Assembly (NCBI GenBank): GCA_963691705.1
Contig: OY829543.1
Coordinates: forward strand, 48,650,564 to 48,714,563
Origin: Viola odorata
Lineage: Eukaryota > Streptophyta > Magnoliopsida > Malpighiales > Violaceae
Direction: 5' to 3'
Length of the DNA stretch: 64,000 nt
Under the pieces are notes generated by a model. That model searched no databases. It worked only from the letters and a program-made list of their open reading frames with translations, and was not told the DNA's origin. The translations under genes were made by a program, and so were the position numbers. This document shows positions 43,122 to 54,912 of this stretch, in pieces; the first letter of the stretch is position 1; each line of letters opens with the position of its first letter.

Positions 43122-45454
43122 ATGGCTCGTAATCACCGCTATTCCCACTCTGCCGGGGAGGGTGATATTGATAATACTGTCTCCACCATCGCTTCCACCG
43201 CCGTCCTTCGACGGCGCTTGCGAAGTTATAACGCTAATCTCGACCATTTAGATGGGTATTCTACTGAAGTTGCCCCAAGGTCGCTTCGCCTTAACAGCGA
43301 ATTATCTGGCAATCGTAGGGTTCTTTATGCTAAGATGTTTCACTATGGTTTTCGGCTGCATCTAGATCCTTTAGTCGCCGAGTTACTTTTTGAATTTGAC
43401 TTGAATGCTGCCCAATTGAGTCCGAATGCCTACTGTGGCATCTATGCTTTTATAACCCTTTGTAGATACGTAGGAATTGAATCTCCTTCTCTATTACTGC
43501 TTCGCTCCCTTTTCCAATTATACTACCAAAGTAACGACATCATAGCGATATCGCCTCGTTATGATGTTGATGCCCTAAACCCCTTTACTTGGAAGTTGTT
43601 GTATCTCGAATCTTCTGTTGACGCTTGGAGAAAAGGATTCTTTGTCGTCAATCTGCTCGAGCCCTTGTGGCGAAGCGGGTTTAATCAAGTCATCAGAGAT
43701 AGTGCCTGGGGTGGAAGGCCACGCCTAGGACTAGTTGAACAAGGCTGGCTGGACAAGCTGCTCAACCTGCCAGGGATTCCTGGTGTTCACACCCGCGAAC
43801 TCGCATGCCGGGGCGACGTCCAGGGTTGCATTTAAAGTGAGCACCATCCTTTCATTCGCTATTCCCCGTCAATACTAACTCTAACGTTCTTTTCTTATAC
43901 CTGCAGATCCTCCCGCCGGGTGGAAACCTGAGTGCATCAAAAAGCGAGAAAGAAGAGCTCAGCAAAAGAGAGAAAAAGAGGCTCTTTCTGCGGCCTCGGC
44001 CGGTGCCGCTGCTGACGCCGCGTACGCGTCCACTTCTATGCCTGAGTCCTCTTCTCTTCCTCAAGCGGAGGTTACTGCCACATCGGCTACTGGGCCAGTT
44101 TCTTCCCCCAGTATTGATCCCACTGAAGCGTCATCCTCTCGTCCTCCTCTCCCCATAAAGAAGAAAAAGAGGACTCTTTGCCTCCGCGTTATCGCTCCTA
44201 CTCGTCCTCCTGCTCAGGTGGTTCTTACAAACTTTTCTCCGTTTATCTGCTTCATTTGTTTCATAATTTCTTTTTCTCTTTCGCCCGTAGGATACCGCTG
44301 TTATTCCCTCCTCTGCTACTCCTTCCTACGACGACATGGACTTAACAGGCATTCTTGGTCCCAAAAGACCACGTCCCAATGATGACACCCCTTCTCTGGA
44401 TGACATTGCCACTGGTCAGGAAGAACAGGGCGGCATTACCGATACCGACTCTTTAGTGGGCAATCAGAGCTTAGATCCGCCAGGGAACGGAGCTGCCTCC
44501 GCACCCCTTGTTTCCTTTTATGTTGCGTCGTCTCCTTCCGCTAGTCACCCGCTGGGCTTCCTAGAGGACCTTACAGAGGGTGAGTTTCCGTCTTTGCAAA
44601 CCGACGGTTTTAACCTTGACGCTGGGACATCTAATCGTTCCCCTCCATCTCCTCCTGATGTCTTCTTTGTTCCTTCTGTCGTTCAAACGATCTCTCCTTC
44701 TCTTTCCTCCGTCGACACTCCGCGCATGGTGGCTGACCTAAGCACTATGCTTTCTGGCGGGGCTGCCACTCACCAGGTTGACTTAAGCAACATTCGTCAG
44801 CGTGAGTTCCCGGCGCTAGGAGGTGACAGCTCTCCAGCGACATCTGCTTATTTGGCGGGACATATGTTTTCAGTTGAGGAGGAGGAGCAGGCTTTCCTCT
44901 CCTGTGCCGATGGTGAACAACTGCAGCGGATAAGGACCCAACTGTTCTTTGGCTTTCAGGCTTTTCACTATTGGTCCAGGCATGTGACGAGGCGAGTAAG
45001 CTCTTTCAACTCTTCCTCCCAAGAATGGCGTGACGCTAATCATCAACTTTTGGAGGAAGTCAACAAGTACCAAGGGGAACTTGGTAGAACTCAAGAAGAG
45101 CTGAGGAAAAGTGTTGACGAGCGACAGAGTGCGGAGGCCAGCCTAACAGTTGCGAGAAAGGAACTGGAAGAGGCTAGAGGACAAGAGGCCATGAAGGATG
45201 CCGCCCTTCAAGCGGAACGGGGTAAGAATGTCGCGCTTGTTGAAGAAACGGTGGACAAGTGTAAATGGTTCTTGGAACAGACTGCGGGCCTCATGGCCGA
45301 CTGTTTCATTGAGCGTTATAGCCGCGATAAATTTGATGTTGATGCCATCATTCGTCTCTTCAAGAAGAAGTCTGGGTTCCTTACGGAAGAAGGTTATCGC
45401 CAAGCGAAGAAGCCGCGGCATAATGAGGGGGACGACAGCTTACCAGGGCCGTGA
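43122..45454 (+). pseudogene. Element C antisense ORF4, three exons, premature stop at end of exon 1
   Basis: Exons are 43122-43836, 43907-44217 and 44291-45454, in one continuous frame apart from a TAA at 43833-43835, three codon positions before the donor, where A and B have AGA. Intron 1 contains AATACTAACT. Exon 1 carries the PF04195-like domain (MFHYGFRLHL, LNAAQLSPNAYCGIYAF, IAISPRYD). Exon 2 is basic and Ser/Pro-rich (PIKKKKRTL). Exon 3 has MVADLSTML, HQVDLSNIRQREFPALGGD, FHYW and a coiled coil ending CKWFLEQT. It may encode only the N-terminal domain now. If the stop is a sequencing error the gene is intact. Confidence 0.75.
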
Positions 45455-46688
45455 ATGCCACTTCTCTTTTTGCCCATCGGACGCCCTTACTTTTTACCCT
45501 TTTTGTGTTCTTGGGGCCTTTTGCTTAAACAAATCTCCCCTCTTGTGTAAATAGTCTGCTTAACTTGCTGCGCTTTTACTTTATCAATGATCTCTCTTAA
45601 TTTACTTCCGCTACCACTTGTTTCCAAACTTGTCGCTACTGTTGAAATGATGTCGCCCGCGTATTCGAGCCTCCCTCGCGGGGTCGTAACATGTGATGTT
45701 CTAAGCGGCCTCGCGTTTCTCTCCATGCGATCAGGTAGAACTGATCTTCCCCACCATCTCATACTGCATTTAAGACAACAACGGGATCTCCCTCTTGGAT
45801 ACTCTGCCTTTCCCCGGCACCCTTTCTTTCTCCCTTTTGGATACTCTGCCTTTCCGTGGCACCCTTTCTTTCTCAAATGCTTCGTCACTTCTACGTTTTC
45901 TTAAATTTCCTGCACATTTTCACTTATACTTTGTTAGTAGCGACATATTTCAAAAAATCTTAATTACCTTGGGGTGTTGCCGCGCATTCTCCAGGTTCAT
46001 TTGGCGAGATCTCCCCCCGATGTCGCTCGTGTCACATACTCATCCAGCCAAACTTCACCGGGTTTGTTCCTTCCGGTTACTAGCTGGGGTATCGTGACTT
46101 CTTATATTTTCTCAATTGGCTGGGAAGTGCCACCTCTCAGTGAGCCGCCTGATCAAGGCCGGCCATCACGAGGATAGGACTTTTCACTCCCTCAGCGTTG
46201 TCACCTCGCACCTCGGAATGTGCCCCTTCTTACCGATGTGCCTGTGTTAGCGCCACCATCGTAAGGATAGGATTTTCACTTGCGGGATGGAGTTTTTATC
46301 TTCCCTAGGGTCGTGCCTCGCTTAATGATGATCCGCCTATATGAGCGCGGGCTGTCACAAGGATAGGACTTTACACCCTAGGGGAGTCAGGGCGTGCCCT
46401 CTCTGGGTCTTCACAGGATAGGACTTTTCACTCCCGACAGTGCTGGAGCGTGTCTCATCTTAGCGAGCCGCCTGATCAAGGCCGGCCTCACAGGGTCAGA
46501 ATTTTTCACTTCCAGCACCATATATTTCTAGGATCGCCGGGGCGTGCCTCGTCTTGATGACCCGTCTGTGTTAGCCCATTCTGCCCCAAGGCTACGACTT
46601 TTCACCCCCGACATCCCTCTTTTCTTGTTATCTGCACATCATACAGACAACCAACAAGGAACAAGAGATATTTTCATAACAATTGTTA
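45455..46688. repeat. Element C: spacer between ORF4 and minisatellite with GGATAGGACTTTTCACT repeats
   Basis: No gene is seen. A local duplication of GGATACTCTGCCTTTCC...CACCCTTTCTTTCTC occurs at about 45797 and 45838. From about 46130 to 46610, five or so degenerate copies of CACRAGGATAGGACTTTTCACTCC recur, as in A and B. Confidence 0.7.
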
Positions 46689-47936
46689 GACCATGCCCCA
46701 CGGCATGTCAGATTTCAACATAATATAATTTCAATTATCAGACCATGCCCAACGGCATGTCGGATTTCAGCATAACATAATTTCAATTATCAAACCATGC
46801 CACACGGCATGTCAAATTTCATCATAATATAATTTCAATTATCAAACCAAGCCACACGGCATGCCAAATATCAGCATAACATAATTTCAATTAACAGACC
46901 ATGCCCAACGACATGTCGAATTTCATCATAATATAATTTCAATTATCAAACCATGCCACACGGCATGTCCAATTTCATCATAATATAATTTCAATTATCA
47001 AACCATGCCACACGGCATGTCAAATTTCAGCATAACATAATTTCAATTATCAGACCATGCCGAACGGCATGTCGAATTTCATCATAACATAATTTCAATT
47101 ATCAAACCATGCCACACAACATGTCCAATTTCATCATAATATAATTTCAATTATCAAACCATGCCACACGGCATGTCAAATTTCATCATAATATAATTTC
47201 AATTATCAGACCATGCCACACGGCATGTCAAATTTCAGCATAACATAATTTCAATTATCAGACCATGCCCAACGGCATGTCGAATTTCATCATAATATAA
47301 TTTCAATTATCAGACCATGCCCAACGACATGTCGAATTTCAGCATAACATAATTTCAATTATCAGACCATGCCCAACGGCATGTCGAATTTCATCATAAT
47401 ATAATTTCAATTATCACACCATGCCACACGGCATGTCAAATTTCATCATAATATAATTTCAATTATCAAACCATGCCACACGACATGTCAAATTTCAGCA
47501 GAACATAATTTCAATTATTAGACCATGCCCAACGGCATGTCGAATTTCATCATAATATAATTTCAATTATCAAACCATGCCACACGGCATGTCAAATTTC
47601 ATCATAATATAATTTCAATTATCAAACCATGCCACACGTCATGTCAAATTTTATCATAATATAATTTCAATTATCAAACCATGCCACACGGCATGTCAAA
47701 TTGTATCATAATATAATTTCAATTATCAAACCATGCCACACGGCATGTCAAATTTCAGCATAACATAATTTCAATTATCAGACCATGACCAAGGGCATGT
47801 CGAATTTCATCATAATATAATTTCAATTATCAAACCATGCCACACGGCATGTCAAATTTCATCATAATATAATTTCAATTATCAAACCATGCCACACGGC
47901 GTGTCAAATTCTAGCATAATCTAATTTCAAGCGAGC
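46689..47936. repeat. 52-bp minisatellite, about 24 copies, at the pol 3' end of element C
   Basis: The period is 52 bp with almost no indels: 23 periods from 46689 reach 47885. Each unit contains an inverted repeat CATGCC-ACAC-GGCATG and the tail TAATATAATTTCAATTATC. Two main variants alternate irregularly (CCCAACGGCATGTCGAA and CCACACGGCATGTCAAA). The last unit overlaps the stop codon of pol (47904-47906). The single-copy equivalent in A (about 14495-14530) and B (about 31236-31265) shows that the array arose from the last codons and 3' flank of pol. Confidence 0.93.
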
Positions 47937-50900
47937 AATATTCCAAGAATTAGGTAAGGGAGTACCGTCAAGTGCTTCTAGGTGACACGCCCCCTTTCTG
48001 ATAACACGAGTGACATGGTATGGGCCCTCCCAGTTTGAGCTAAGTTTCCACATCCGTTGCCCCGCCGCTCGCTTGTCCCTGAGCACCAAGTCTCTCGCCT
48101 TGAGCAGTCGCTCCTTAACATGTCTGTTGTGATATCGCGTCATTTTCCTCTTATAATGCATTGTTTTCAGGATGGCTTCCTCATGTAGCTCAGGCAACAC
48201 GTCAAGGTTAGCCCGTAACCTTTCTTCATTTAACTCCTCCTTGAAATACTCCACCGTTAGGCTTAGAGTGCCGATTTCCACAGGTGTGACAACTTCGGTG
48301 CCGAAAGCCATAGCAAAGGGCGTTTCCCCCATACTAGTTTTGACAGTCATGCGGTAGGCCCACATTACATAGGGTAGTTCATCTGGCCACTTCTTTTTCG
48401 AACCCTCAAGATTTTTCTTGATGCCACTCAGAATGCTTCGGTTGGTCACCTCCGCCTGACCATTGGTCTGGGGATGCGCCACAGAGGAAAACCTCTGTTC
48501 GATCTGAAACTCCTCACACTGTTCTTTGAAAATGTGACTCGTAAATTGTGTCCAATTGTCGCTGACTAGCACGCGGGGCACCCCGAAGCGCATGATAATT
48601 TGGTGTTTAAAGAAGTGCCATACCCTGTCTGTCGTGATGTTGGCTACCGCTTCCGCTTCCGCCCATTTGGTGAAGTAGTCCATAGCCACAATTACAAATT
48701 TCAGTTGGGACCTCGCCTTAGGGAAAGGGCCTAAAATGTCAATTCCCCACTTAGCAAAAGGACAAGGTGCCACGATCTGAGATATTTCAGTGGCGGGTCG
48801 TCGAGGGATTTTGGCAAATTCTTGACACTTATGACATGTTTGCACAAAGTTGTTACAATCCCTACGAATGGTGGGCCAATAGAATCCTAACCGGAATACC
48901 TGCGCGGCCATGGTACTACCCGATACATGCATGCCACAGATCCTTTCATGAATCTCTCGCAGGGTATGGAGGCCTTCTTGTTCCGTTATACATCTTGCAG
49001 CTGGGTGCGAGAAACATCTCTGAATTAACTCCCCGTCATAATAAGTGCACCTTACCGCTTGCTTCAGTACTTTTTTCTTTTCCGTGTTGTCGCTGGGCAA
49101 CTCGTTGTGCTTTAAGAATTTTACCACAGGGATCCTCCAGTCCTTTTCAATTTCTTCCACACATAGCGATAGCTGTTCCTCCATGAAGGACGGTAATGAC
49201 CTTTCCTCGTAGTACACGCCCTCTGGTATGGTAGCCTCCTAATTGGCTGCCGCTTTGGCAAGGTTATCTGCCTTGGCATTGTCCTCCCACGGGATGTGTT
49301 CAAGGGTGACGCACACGCCGCTTTGTTCAATCTCTGCCAACTCTCTTTTCACTTTGGAGAGGTATTGCACCATGATCGGTTCTCTGGCTTGGGAATGTCC
49401 CAAGACTTGATCAATTACCAACTTGGAGTCTCCTCGTATTTTTAACCGTAGGGCTCCTGTTACCATGTCGCCCTCGATTTTGGTGAAAAGATTTCTTCCT
49501 ATTCTAAGCCTTGCTAATAGCGTTTCGTATTCCGCCACGTTATTGGATAACGGTTGTAAGATTCTAATGGCATGTCGCACCTGTACATCGTGTGGCCCGA
49601 TCATATAAATGCCAGCTCCTACAAGCTCTTGATTTTTAGCGCCATCCACGTAGATGACCCATGAGTCCGCTGGGGCCTCCCAAGGTGGGAGCTTTGCGCC
49701 GCTCTCTTCCTTTTCGGGCGGCTCCAACACCTTGTCCCCGGTAAAAGTACATTCGGCAATAAAATCTGCCAAAACCTGAGCTTTTACGGATGGCCGAGCT
49801 TTGTATTGTAGTCCATATTGCTCAAGCTCAATCGCCCAAATCAACATCCTCCCCGAGGACTCCGGTTTCCTAAAAATTCTTTTCAAGGGTTGATCTGTAA
49901 GAACGACGACTGGATGGGCCTGGAAATACCTATCCATCTTTCGTGTGGACTGTATCAGGGTGAACGCCACCTTCTCAATGTGAGTGTATCGCACCTCGGC
50001 GTCTTTCAACACATGGCTGACAAAGAAAATGGGTCGGTGATTGTGATTGTCCTCCCGCACCAGAACGACACTGACCACTTCATCCGCGATGCCAAGGTAC
50101 AGGAATAGGGTGTCGCCCGACTCCGGTCGTGTTAGCACCAAGTCGGACGACAAGTAAGCTTTCAAACCCACGAACGCTTCTTCGCATTCTTGTGTCCATC
50201 CAGAAGGAGCTTTCCTGCGTATAACTTTAAAGAACGGCAAGCACTTCTCGCCTTGCTTAGAGATGAACCGTCCCAAAGCAAGGACACGTCCTGTTAACCT
50301 CTGAACTTCTTGAAGGGTTCGCGGTGATACCATGTCATGGATAGCCTTAATCTTTGACGAGTTCGACTGGATGCCCTTCTGGCTTACCACATACCCCAAA
50401 AAATTTCCCGCTTGAAATGCAAACGCGCATTTGCGAGGGTTCAATTTTATCTGATATTTCCTTAATGTGTTGAACACCTCTTGCAGGTCCGTCAAATGGT
50501 CACTGAAGCTTTTGCTCTTGACCAGTAGATCATCCACGTATGCTTCTACATTTTTCCCGATTTGTCCCTCGAATACTTTGTTGGCCATGCGCTGAAAAGT
50601 TGCCCCCGCATTCTTTAAACCAAACGGCATCGCCGTGTAACAATAGGTGGCCTTTGGAGTTATAAATGCCGTCTTTTCCTCATCTTCCTTTGCCATGGGA
50701 ATTTGATGGTATCTAGAATTGGCGTCTAAGGAACTCAAATATGCGTACCCCGCCGCTTGATCGACCAGCTGATCAATCCGGGGAAGCGGATAACAATCCT
50801 TGGGGCAAGCGTCGTTCAAGTTAGTGAAATCAATGCACATGTGCCAATCTCCGCTGGGTTTGAGGAATAAGACGGGGTTGGCCAACCAAGTGGGATATTG

Positions 50901-53896
50901 AACCTCTTGGATGAATCCCGCATCTAACAGTTTCGCTACCTCCTTATCAATCACAACCGTCTTTTCCGCAGAGAACGCTCGCCGCTTCTGTTGAACCGGT
51001 GTGGCGTGTGGGTCAACGTTGAGTCGATGTTCGGCCACCTCCCTAGACACACCAGGCATGTCCGCCGATTTCCAGGCGAACTCTCCTTTGCACTTGTTCA
51101 ACAGCTGAGCTAATTGTGCGCTCTCCTCAGGGGTTAACTTTTCACTGACCTGGAAGCTTGCCTCACCATTGCCCTGGACAGGGATGGGTACCATTGCATC
51201 TACTGGCTGGGTTCACCTTTCGTCCCTTTGCTCATAGGGGTCCGCTGCCACGCACACATATTGATCACAGGTTTTTTGGACCATAAGTGAATAGCACTCG
51301 ACGGCTAGTTTTTGGTCGCCCTTGATTGATACTACTCCTTCCCAAGAGGGGTACTTCATCCTGAGGTGCTTTTGAGATACTGCTGCTCCGAAGCGATTGA
51401 GGAATGGCCGCCCTAGAATGGCATTATACGGTAGGATGAGGTCCACAACCAGGAACATTAGCTCTTCTGATCGCTTGGACGTGTCTTCTCTAAAATACAT
51501 AGGCAGCGCTGTGACTCCAATTACGGGTATAGGGATGCCGTCCACTCCAATGATTGGTTTCTTGCAAGGCGCCAATTCACCGGCGGGGCGTTTCATAAGA
51601 TTATATGTCTCCAACAAAAATAAATTTACCGCGCTGCCGTTATCGATGAGGGTCCTCCGTACCCCATGACTCCCAATGACCGGTGTGACCACTAGCGCGT
51701 CATTATGAGGGAAAATGACGCCCTTCTCATCCTCTTCCGAAAAGGATATCACCATTCTGTCCAGTACATCGATCGCCCTCTTTTTTGCAGGCTGGCCTTC
51801 CTTTTCCGCTTTTCTCCTGCTGCGGGTGTCGCGGGGGTAACCTCGTCTAAGAACGACGCGCCACCAGCAATGATGTTGATAATGGGGATGTCCTCATCAT
51901 GAATCATTAACGCTTCCTTTCTCCTCATATCAGAAGTCCCACTACCTCCAGGGGGAGGGGGCAATTGGTGATCACTTGGTGCCCCATGCGAGGGGTCACC
52001 TCTAGTTTCTTCTCTCATTCGGGTGGCGAATTCTCCAAGATAACCTTCTTCCAACAAGTGTTATATTGCTAACTTCAATTCTCTGCATGCCTCTATAGAA
52101 TGTCCCCTAACCTTATGGAACTTGCAAAAAGCATTCTCCCTTCCTCCCATAACCACTCCTAGCTTCACAGGGGCTGGATAGTGGATTGGCAGGTTCCGCT
52201 GCTGAATAATGGCTAAGATTTCCACTCGTGGGAGTGTGAGGGGAGGTAGGTCGGGGTCGTATATTCGACCCTTAGGCGGATCTGCCTGCCGCTAAGCATT
52301 CAAGCCACCCATTCTTCCTCTGGAAAAGTTACCTTTCTGACGATTCGACGCCTTGGGAATATAGTCTTTCCGTTAAGCGTATTCGTCACCTGGACGGGTA
52401 TCATGTGTCATACTAGCTTGAATAGCGGGAACAGGAGGGGCGCTCTAGGGCATGTCCCGTATCCTATTTCTGTATTCCTCCTCTTCCATTCTCGCGTAAT
52501 TGTGGGCCTTCAGTCTTAATACGTCTAGAGTCGTTGGGAGGTCCACCATCAGCGTGTCTCTTAGCTTTCCGTATCCACAGTTCCATTTCAAAGCTTCTAT
52601 GAAAAAATCAATGGTGATACTAGGTGTTAACGACATTTCCGTATCAAAACGACCGAGATAGCTGTTCAAGGACTCTTCTGGTTTTCTATGTATATCGAAT
52701 AAGGCAGCGGCAGACTTCCGAATGGGAATAGCTGTGCTGAAGCGACTCCTAAACTTGGCCTCTAGTTGCTGGAAATTATCAATTGATCGAGCGGGAAGTC
52801 CTTCGAACTGGACGAAGTCTTTCACTTTGTTAAGATGCGAGATGTGCGTTTGGAACTGGACGAAGCCGACAATGTCATAACAAATATTTGACACAATTGA
52901 GAGGCGGGCTACTCCCGACAATGTCATAACAAATATTTGACACAATGTCGCGTCATTGTGCGTTTGGAACTGGACGAAGTCTTTCACTTTGTTAAGATGC
53001 GAGATGGGATCCTTGGTGCCGTCGTATGACTCCGTGGGGAGTTTAACATGTCGGCTGACCCTGTGGTGCCTTATATGGTGGGTGAAGGGATGACCCGCGG
53101 TGTCATCCAAGATCTCACGATCATGACGTGGCGGAGACATGTCCAGGTGTCGCCTGTGCCCTTGAGGCTCAGGGGTATGATGCTGCCTGGGAGACCGGCT
53201 ACGACTTCTAGGTGAACGGGTTCGACGCCTCCTACTGCTTAATCTTTCACTCCGTTCCACGAATGCCACTCTACCAGCTCTTTCTCTTCTGCCGTCCCAA
53301 CGTTCCCTATACTCATCTTGTTGTCGCTCTACTTGAGAGATGGAAATCCGCGGTACCCGCGGCGTCTAGAGCTCCTCTTGTCCGTCTATAAGTTGCGCGA
53401 AGCTGAATGGCATGCTTATCGCAGGTGAGGTCAAAGGGACATTCACCTGGCGCCGGGGCGATACTGGTCGATCAGCGACGATAGACGGGGTAAAAATGAT
53501 TCGAGAGGATACACCCGATGTCGCGGTGCTAGAAGTGGAGCCTGCGGCTAACCCAATCATGTAATCTAGGTGGGCGCGAAGAGCTGACATCGAGCTTACC
53601 GAAGGAGTATTAGAGTCGCCCATTTCAGGACCCGTAGGGGGAGGAGCGGAGTGGCTAGATCCGGCCATATGAGAAAATGGGGTACCCGCTGAAGAAAAGT
53701 GGGGACCCATTTGAAGAAACGGGGTACCCGTCTGAGAAAACGGCATGCCAACTGTCAATCCGGAAAGAAAATCTGTCTGCGCAGAAAACGTTTCACGTGA
53801 CGTGACAAAAGTACTGGACGAAGATGTGGGAAAAAGTTCCCTGCGCGCGTGAATATTACGAGCATGAGGGGGTGTGGATTCTGAATCTGAAGCTAT
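47904..53896 (-). pseudogene. gag-pol: Element C gag-pol polyprotein, degenerate
   Basis: All Tat domains can be read on the minus strand: gag (about 53050-52450), protease with DNGS (about 51640), RT with the variant YVDDL (about 50530), RNase H, archaeal RNase H, and integrase ending ...ARLKLDYARI at 47904. Damage: the start codon equivalent to B's ATG is ATA (53894-53896); stops near 53365, 52445, 51211 and 49241; a frameshift near 51750-51780; and a scrambled local duplication within gag at 52806-52990 that repeats the VKDFVQF-coding segment. The RT-aRNase H block (651 codons) and the integrase block (437 codons) are separately open. Not functional as a whole. Confidence 0.88.
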
Positions 53897-53947
53897 GATC
53901 CTTCGACTCTCAGGAAGAACAGAGCTTGGTTATTAAGGAAGCTCACT

Positions 53948-54357
53948 TGATAAGAGTCCGAGAAAAGCTGAGCAGGATCGGCCTGATCTAGGCTGGTCGA
54001 GAATACTATTCCGGGGTCTTCGTCACCTGCAAAGCGCCGGAGGGGGTCTCCGGTGTAAACACTCCGATGCCTATGTCAGTATGAGTGGTCAAAATGGTAG
54101 GGTTTCAGTACGCTATCTTAGGCTTACCCTCTTATCAGAATGGGTGGGGGTATTTATAGGTAAAGGAAGGAATGTACCGACAGGGGGTAGGAGCTACCCC
54201 GAGTAGATGTCGCTGGGGTGGCAGGGAGTGATGTCATGCGGGATGACGTCATGTGGAGTGACGTCATGGATGACGTGGGATGGGATACCGCCGTGCGGAT
54301 GTCGCATGAGAGCCCCCTCCGCTGATGTCGACCATCCCAAGGTCGGCCGCCAGGCTA
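53948..54357 (-). repeat. Element C, extra truncated LTR at the 5' side
   Basis: This starts TGATAAGAGTCC directly after GCTCACT of the gag leader, with the primer-binding site missing. It follows the LTR sequence for about 410 bp and stops at GCCGCCAGGCTA. Then come about 20 bp resembling the primer-binding site (ACTCTTAATGAAAGCATCAC) and the full right LTR. The result is a staggered LTR-PBS-LTR arrangement. Confidence 0.85.
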
Positions 54358-54377
54358 CTCTTAATGAAAGCATCACT

Positions 54378-54912
54378 TGATAGGAGTCCGAGAAAAGCTG
54401 AGCAGGATCGGCCTGATCTGGGCTGGTCGGGAACACTATTCCGGGGTCTTCGTCACCTGCAAAGCGCCGGAGGGGGTCTCCGGCGTAAACTCTCCGATCC
54501 CTAAGTCAGTATGAGTGGTCAAAATGGTAGGGTTTCAGTACGCTATCTTAGGCTTACCCTCTTATCAGAATGGGTGGGGGTATTTATAGGTAAAGGAAGG
54601 AATGTACCGACAGGGGGTAGGAGCTACCCCCGAGTAGATGTCGCTGGGGTGATAGATGTCGCTCGGGTGGCAGGGAGTGATGTCATGTGGGATGACGTCA
54701 TGCGGAGTGACGTCATGGATGACCTGGGATGGGATACCGTCGTGCGGATGTCGCATGAGAGCCCCCTCCGCTGATGTCGACCATCCCAGGGTTGGCCGCC
54801 AGGCTAGGGACGGTATGAATAGGGTCTCGTCTCCCTCGGCGGGTACAGTATCCTGGCCTGGCCACTCGGGGAAGGGGTGGAGATTCCGCTTCAGTGGTAT
54901 CAATAGTTATCA
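54378..54912 (-). repeat. Element C, 5' LTR (right copy)
   Basis: 535 bp, TGATAGGAGTCC...AATAGTTATCA. The minus-strand TATAAATA is the complement of 54581-54588. Followed by TSD CCAGG. Confidence 0.92.
54678..54715. promoter_or_regulatory. TGACGTCA-type triplet in element C LTR
   Basis: TGATGTCA (54678), TGACGTCA (54693) and TGACGTCA (54708) are exactly 15 bp apart. They lie upstream of the LTR TATA box in element orientation. TGACGTCA is a palindromic TGA/CRE-type bZIP site. The truncated LTR has the same triplet (54229, 54244, 54259); the left LTR has only two. Confidence 0.65.

Larger units (their letters stand above)
34333..54912 (-). mobile_element. Element C: Tat-lineage retrotransposon nested in element B pol
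   Basis: Its outer LTRs, 34333-34852 and 54378-54912, share the TGATAA/TTATCA ends (TGATAG in the right copy) and are flanked by the TSD CCAGG (34328-34332 and 54913-54917). It sits in B's pol between MPG and the ISR-type continuation. Organisation matches A: antisense ORF1-ORF4, then pol on the minus strand. Differences are element E in ORF3, a 24-copy minisatellite at the pol end, an extra truncated LTR at the 5' side, and a degraded pol. LTR divergence is about 4% by eye. Confidence 0.92.

Noticed and set aside
46689..47936. Regular repeats resembling a CRISPR array
   Set aside because: The whole 52-bp period is repeated with no unique spacers, and the context is a plant retrotransposon. 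It is a minisatellite.
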